DNA from: Kryptolebias marmoratus
Lineage: Eukaryota; Chordata; Actinopteri; Cyprinodontiformes; Rivulidae
Length of the DNA stretch: 64,000 nucleotides
Assembly (NCBI RefSeq): GCF_001649575.2
Contig: NC_051430.1
Coordinates: forward strand, 20,385,140-20,449,139
Direction: 5' to 3'
Made by a program: the position numbers and the translations under genes. This document shows, piece by piece, positions 60,190 to 64,000 of this stretch; positions within the stretch are counted from its first letter, which is position 1; each line of letters opens with the position of its first letter. The notes beneath the pieces were generated by a model that did not search any database, was not told where the DNA came from, and saw only the letters and a list, made by a program, of their open reading frames with translations.

Positions 60190-60470
60190 ATCACTGTTTA
60201 TTCTGTGTCCACCTGCAGTAAGCCTCCCCGCTGAATGCAGGAACCCTGCCAGGTCCGTCCTTGGCAAGGTCTCGGTTCTGTAATGAGGTTTTGTAGGAGT
60301 GCATGAGCGTTCGCTATAAGATAGGGCTGTCTTTAAACCTATAATTTACATGTTACAATGGTGCTGCCTTTTGACGCTCTAATGATTAAGTGCTTTACAC
60401 AAATTACTTTTACTAGACTTCCAAACAATTGCAAATTAAGCCCGCTTCAGTGTAAAAAATGTGACTTCTT
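60190..60470. promoter_or_regulatory. CNE-like patch
   Basis: About 280 bp of unique sequence with dense cores: GCTGTCTTTAAACC, CTCTAATGATTAAGTGCTTT, CACAAATTACTTTTACTAG and CAATTGCAAATTAAGCC. This is the most enhancer-like segment of the desert by eye. Conservation is unverified. Confidence 0.35.
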
Positions 60471-60724
60471 AGAGCGATTGAGTGCAGAGAAGGACAGGAG
60501 CTGATTACTTTACTTTCAACATTTGTTTAAACCTTGAGGGATTTAAAAGCATACCTGTTTGCACAAACGTATTGTTGGGGGTTTTATTGTCACAGTGTAA
60601 TTCTTTTAAGACCCTAATGAAATTTTAACTAGTTGCTTGAGTTGAGATAATTTTTTTTCCTGTTGTTTTTTAATGCTCTGCCTTGTTCCATACACCAGTA
60701 CACTCAGACACACACGCAATACTC

Positions 60725-61420
60725 TGTAAAGGTTTTGAGTCATTTTCTCATTTCTTTAAATTTTACTTCCAAGGAGCCAGATGTTTTTGGGGGTAATCCA
60801 AAGTTCTTCCAAAAGGTTTTTGTCTTTGGTTGTGTTCTTGGTTTTTGGTTCATTTTCAGCCTGATACTAGACCATTTTCAGAAGAATAGTTGTTATTAAG
60901 CCACCTAACTCCACCGAACTGTTACATGTTGTGTCTGCACAAAGCAAACAACTCACCACATCCTACAAACCAATGTTCAAATTTGATCTTAAGCAGCTTT
61001 TTTTGACAGCCTGTCACAAAGGCATGATTTGTTCCTTTTTTGCTGAATCTATTGGGGAGAAAACAACGCTAACACATTTTGACATATACAATACTATTTT
61101 AGCACCAACAAGTTGATTCCCAAAAAGCTATTAGCTGCAAACTTGACATGCAAATGTTCAGCTGGAGGATGATACTTTTAGGTCATATCAAGATATTTGT
61201 TGGATGGTTTTTTTTTTGTCTTTTTTCTTTTTATTTCTTCTGAAGAACTTGACTTTCAGGTACAGTTCATCTGCTGTAGATAGTGGGGTTTTTTTTGTTT
61301 TGCTTTGGGTTTTTTTTTTAATGGAAAAACTAAATCTTATTTTGACCTTGTTTTTTGTGCAAACGCTGCACAATATGCTTTTATGATCCGGTACAAGAAC
61401 TGGAAAGAAAACGAGTTAAA
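60725..61420. repeat. Dispersed repeat A, copy 3
   Basis: It carries the same ordered phrases as 22.74-23.45 kb: CATTTTCAG...ACCATTTTCAGAAGAATAG, GACAGCCTGTCACAAAGGCA, TAGCACCAACAAGTTGATTCCC, TTAGCTGCAAACTTGACATG and GCTGCACAATATG. It includes T-rich insertions near 61.21 and 61.29 kb. The two long copies share the same boundaries to within about 30 bp. Confidence 0.65.
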
Positions 61421-62635
61421 TCATAATCAGCATAATCAGATTAGCTTCCACATCAGTCATCAGTTTATTCACCATCAGCTGATTTTTAAGTAAAACAGAA
61501 TACTTTGTAAGTCTTTTGGTAAAAGAGAAGATTTTTGTTTATGCCAGGCACAGGGTTCCTGAACATCAAACTCCCCCATTCTCTAATTTTGGTACTACTG
61601 CCAAATTACTTTGAGCAAATTAGTTTTAATTGGTTAAAATTACTAGAAGAAACTTTCTAAATTCTTTTTGTCCTTGGAAAATACAGCTTTAGACAAGAAC
61701 CGTTCAGGTTAAGCATATTTTAATTGAGATCAAAGGTGCAATCGTACTGCCTCGGGGCTGAATAAAGAGAAAGTGTTGTGACAAACTTAGCAGGGTTTGC
61801 AACAAAGGATTTACATGCTTCACTTTCTGCAAATGCATATTCAAAATGCCCTGGAGTCTTTTCAGATGTGCTTGCACTGCCATGCTTTAAACTTAGCGCA
61901 TGTCCGTTGATTAAAGATGTTATTTATGTAGCTGAAGGGCTCAAGTCTCCACTGTACACCAAAAGAACACATACTCCTCTAATTCCTACATAGAAGAACA
62001 TGCAGAAAGTCTGCTGAGTCTTTGTTCTCTCACTTCCTCCATATCACTGTAACACACACTGACAACAAGGTGAGTTTTGTGCCAGATTATGTGTTTTTCA
62101 TTTTCTATTCAGTGCTGTTTTATAGGGTGATAAATTGTCAGCAGACCTCTTTGTAAAAAAAAGAGCATATTAATTGAGCTGTTACCTAATTGCATCTGGG
62201 ATTCAGACAAACCCTCCTGTCCAATTTGCTAATACAATTCCCCCGAAAAGCCCTCAGCCTGCTTCTAATCTACAAACCAAGCAAGTATAATATTTTTCTT
62301 ACAAGACACTGGGTTTATGTAGGGAATAATAAAACGGAGGAGATGCAGCATCACACCAACACTGCAGCTCTTTTACTGAATTTATTTGAATAGTTTCTCT
62401 CACACCAGCCTGAGCTCACTCAAGATGTTTTCATGTTTTTGGCAATAATTCTGAAATATTTTATTTTTATTTTCTTCTAGCTGTTTACTGAAAACTATTT
62501 TTTCTTTAACTTACATGGCTGTTAGATCACTGCATTGACATCTTTTTTAAACTAACAGCCTGACCCAAGCCTAATACTGTAATAAATTCATGTCTAACCG
62601 TAACACTTTAACCTTAACCTTAACACTTGAAAAGA
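61421..62635. other. Intergenic region with one CNE-like patch
   Basis: No coding exon is supported. The patch at 62140-62250 is listed separately; the rest is AT-rich unique sequence. Confidence 0.4.
62140..62250. promoter_or_regulatory. CNE-like patch
   Basis: The unique segment from GTCAGCAGACCTCTTTG through CATATTAATTGAGCTGTTACC and TAATTGCATCTGGGATTCAG to CCAATTTGCTAATACAATTC has repeated TAATTG homeodomain cores. Conservation is unverified. Confidence 0.3.
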
Positions 62636-63135
62636 CAGTTCAGATCTTTTGAGGTGAGTTTTTTTGTTTTTGTTTGGAAGGGTAATGAACAATTAATATC
62701 TTACCTGTGGCATGACAGCTCTTTGAAGAGCCTCAATTTAAAGAAATAAGAGCTTAATCTGTCCATAATGACAAAGATGACGAATAGTTCAAGTGGAGCC
62801 AAGACCAACGTGGATTGCTGCCATCTTAAAACAACTCCACTTTCAAAACCTTCACAGTGTTTCATGCTCAGACAATTTTATAAACTTTTACAATGCTGCC
62901 AATTCAGCATTACATGCTTATTGATGAGGAATTCTATGGTCATTTGCAGAAAATAGTAGCTGTACCTACTTCTGCTGCAGCCTCTGGCACTTTGGCAAGA
63001 ATATCATAGTATTTCATCCAGTGGGAATTAAACTCTATTTCTCCCAACTGAGGTCATTAAAAGAACTATTTCTAACAGGTGAGATACTAATTGTTCATCA
63101 TTTTCCCACAGAACCCTACAAACTATGCCTTTAAG
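62636..63135. mobile_element. Dispersed repeat B, near-complete palindromic copy
   Basis: The left arm reads GGTAATGAACAATTAATATCTTACCTG with CTTTGAAGAGCCTCAATTTAAAGAAAT. The right arm carries the reverse: ATTTCTCCCAACTGAGGTC followed by CAGGTGAGATACTAATTGTTCATC. The 0.5-kb unit therefore has long terminal inverted repeats like a MITE. Target duplications were not identified. Confidence 0.65.
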
Positions 63136-63381
63136 CATATTTATAATCCTCCAGACCCCTGTGCTAATCATATTGCCAAATAGGAGGATCACACACGCAC
63201 ACACATGCACACACTTTAGTATATTCACATGCAGGATGTTTGATGTGACATAACACTTTTTTATTAATTACATTGTATCACAACAGACTGGTCCACCTTC
63301 AGAGAAAAGTCACATGATCATCATCACCAGCATGACTAACTATTTCCACCACGCAACTACAAGACTGTCCAAGTTCTTCTT

Positions 63382-63394
63382 GGTGTGTGTGTAT

Positions 63395-63426
<32 letters not shown>
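63382..63426. repeat. (GT)n microsatellite
   Basis: A GT run of about 45 bp interrupted once by ATGA near its start. Confidence 0.95.
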
Positions 63427-63427
<1 letters not shown>

Positions 63428-63596
63428 CACCAACACAGCACAGATGGGTGACATTAAAAATGTTAAGTGTCACATGTTATACAACAACCCTCCCTGGAAA
63501 GGTACACATTAGTGGCACTGATTCAAAATCTGAAATTTGGAGAAACCTAAATTTCCAAATGCCTTTTTTGCAAATAACATTTTAGCATTTCTTTCA

Positions 63597-63619
63597 TATA
63601 TATATATATATATATATAA
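63597..63619. repeat. (TA)n microsatellite
   Basis: An alternating AT tract of about 23 bp. Confidence 0.95.
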
Positions 63620-64000
63620 TGCCTTGGGTGTATTACAGCTTTCTAAATGCAAACTCACAAAAAAAGAAGAAGAAGAGAAAATTCCCCCCCAAAAAAGGGA
63701 GAAACTGTTTAGAGCAAATCACAGTTTCATTTTTTCGTTTTCTTCCTTGCTTTTTCTTTGCAGAGAAGTACTTTTCATGTTATTACATTCTTCGAGGCGT
63801 TTGAGCTCCAGAAGCATCCAAGCACAAAAGTAATCTCAGAGATGACCTTTGCGATATTTCGGCTCGATTGAATCTGAGTCTGATGTTGGGGGTTTCTGGG
63901 AGACGGGGGATTAAATTTGATATGGATCATAACACACTTAAAGTTGCTATGCGTATCTAGTGTATGTAGAATATGCTTCGGTTGAGTGAATCACATGGTT

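Larger units (their letters stand above)
63136..64000. other. Intergenic region to the window end
   Basis: No gene is recognised. It holds a (GT)n tract at 63382-63426 and a (TA)n tract at 63597-63619. Confidence 0.4.

Noticed and set aside
1..64000. tRNA, rRNA, CRISPR or bacterial-type operon features
   Set aside because: Scanned for tRNA T-arm phrases, spaced direct repeats and ribosome-binding signals; none seen, as expected for a fish nuclear locus.
40491..64000. Exons of NTRK2 or another gene beyond AGTPBP1
   Set aside because: No kinase, Ig or LRR-like coding segment was recognised on either strand in this stretch.

Overview
This window is vertebrate nuclear DNA, almost certainly from a teleost fish. 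Two deeply conserved, multi-exon vertebrate genes are present, with canonical GT-AG introns. The genes are much more compact than in mammals. The rest is AT-rich DNA with (CA)n and (TA)n microsatellites, Tc1/mariner and hAT remnants and other dispersed repeats of the kind common in ray-finned fish. I cannot name the species; the composition suggests a percomorph, perhaps a killifish relative, but that is only a guess.

Layout. Positions 1-900 hold the 3' exons of a trypsin-fold (S1) gene on the + strand whose catalytic Ser position is Ala, so it reads as a pseudoprotease. Positions 2077-8962 (- strand) hold the complete coding region of NAA35, the auxiliary subunit of the NatC N-terminal acetyltransferase: 22 coding exons, 724 residues. 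Positions 11280-12110 are a CpG-richer segment between NAA35 and its divergent neighbour. It carries a ZNF143-type motif and a near-palindromic RFX X-box, and looks like a bidirectional promoter. Positions 13631-38817 (+ strand) hold the complete coding region of AGTPBP1 (cytosolic carboxypeptidase 1): 25 coding exons, 1243 residues, all catalytic residues present, with a 3'UTR probably ending near 40.49 kb. From about 40.5 kb to 64 kb I find no supportable protein-coding exon. That part is a gene desert with a Tc1 relic, several dispersed repeat families, microsatellites, and patches that look like conserved non-coding elements.

How it fits together. In human the order is NTRK2 - AGTPBP1 - NAA35 - GOLM1, with AGTPBP1 and NAA35 diverging. 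The same divergent pair is kept here, but the two start codons are only 4.7 kb apart. The desert beyond AGTPBP1 corresponds to the side that faces NTRK2 in human, so the CNE-like patches could belong to a distant developmental gene. NAA35 acts at the ribosome. AGTPBP1 removes C-terminal glutamates from tubulin and other proteins; the X-box next to it is notable because RFX factors drive ciliary genes and AGTPBP1 acts on axonemal and neuronal microtubules.

All exon boundaries were set by hand from splice signals, reading-phase continuity and remembered vertebrate protein sequence. The coding sums divide exactly by three for both genes. Repeat family names are tentative because no library search was possible. 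I found no undescribed gene system; the best leads are regulatory and repeat-related.
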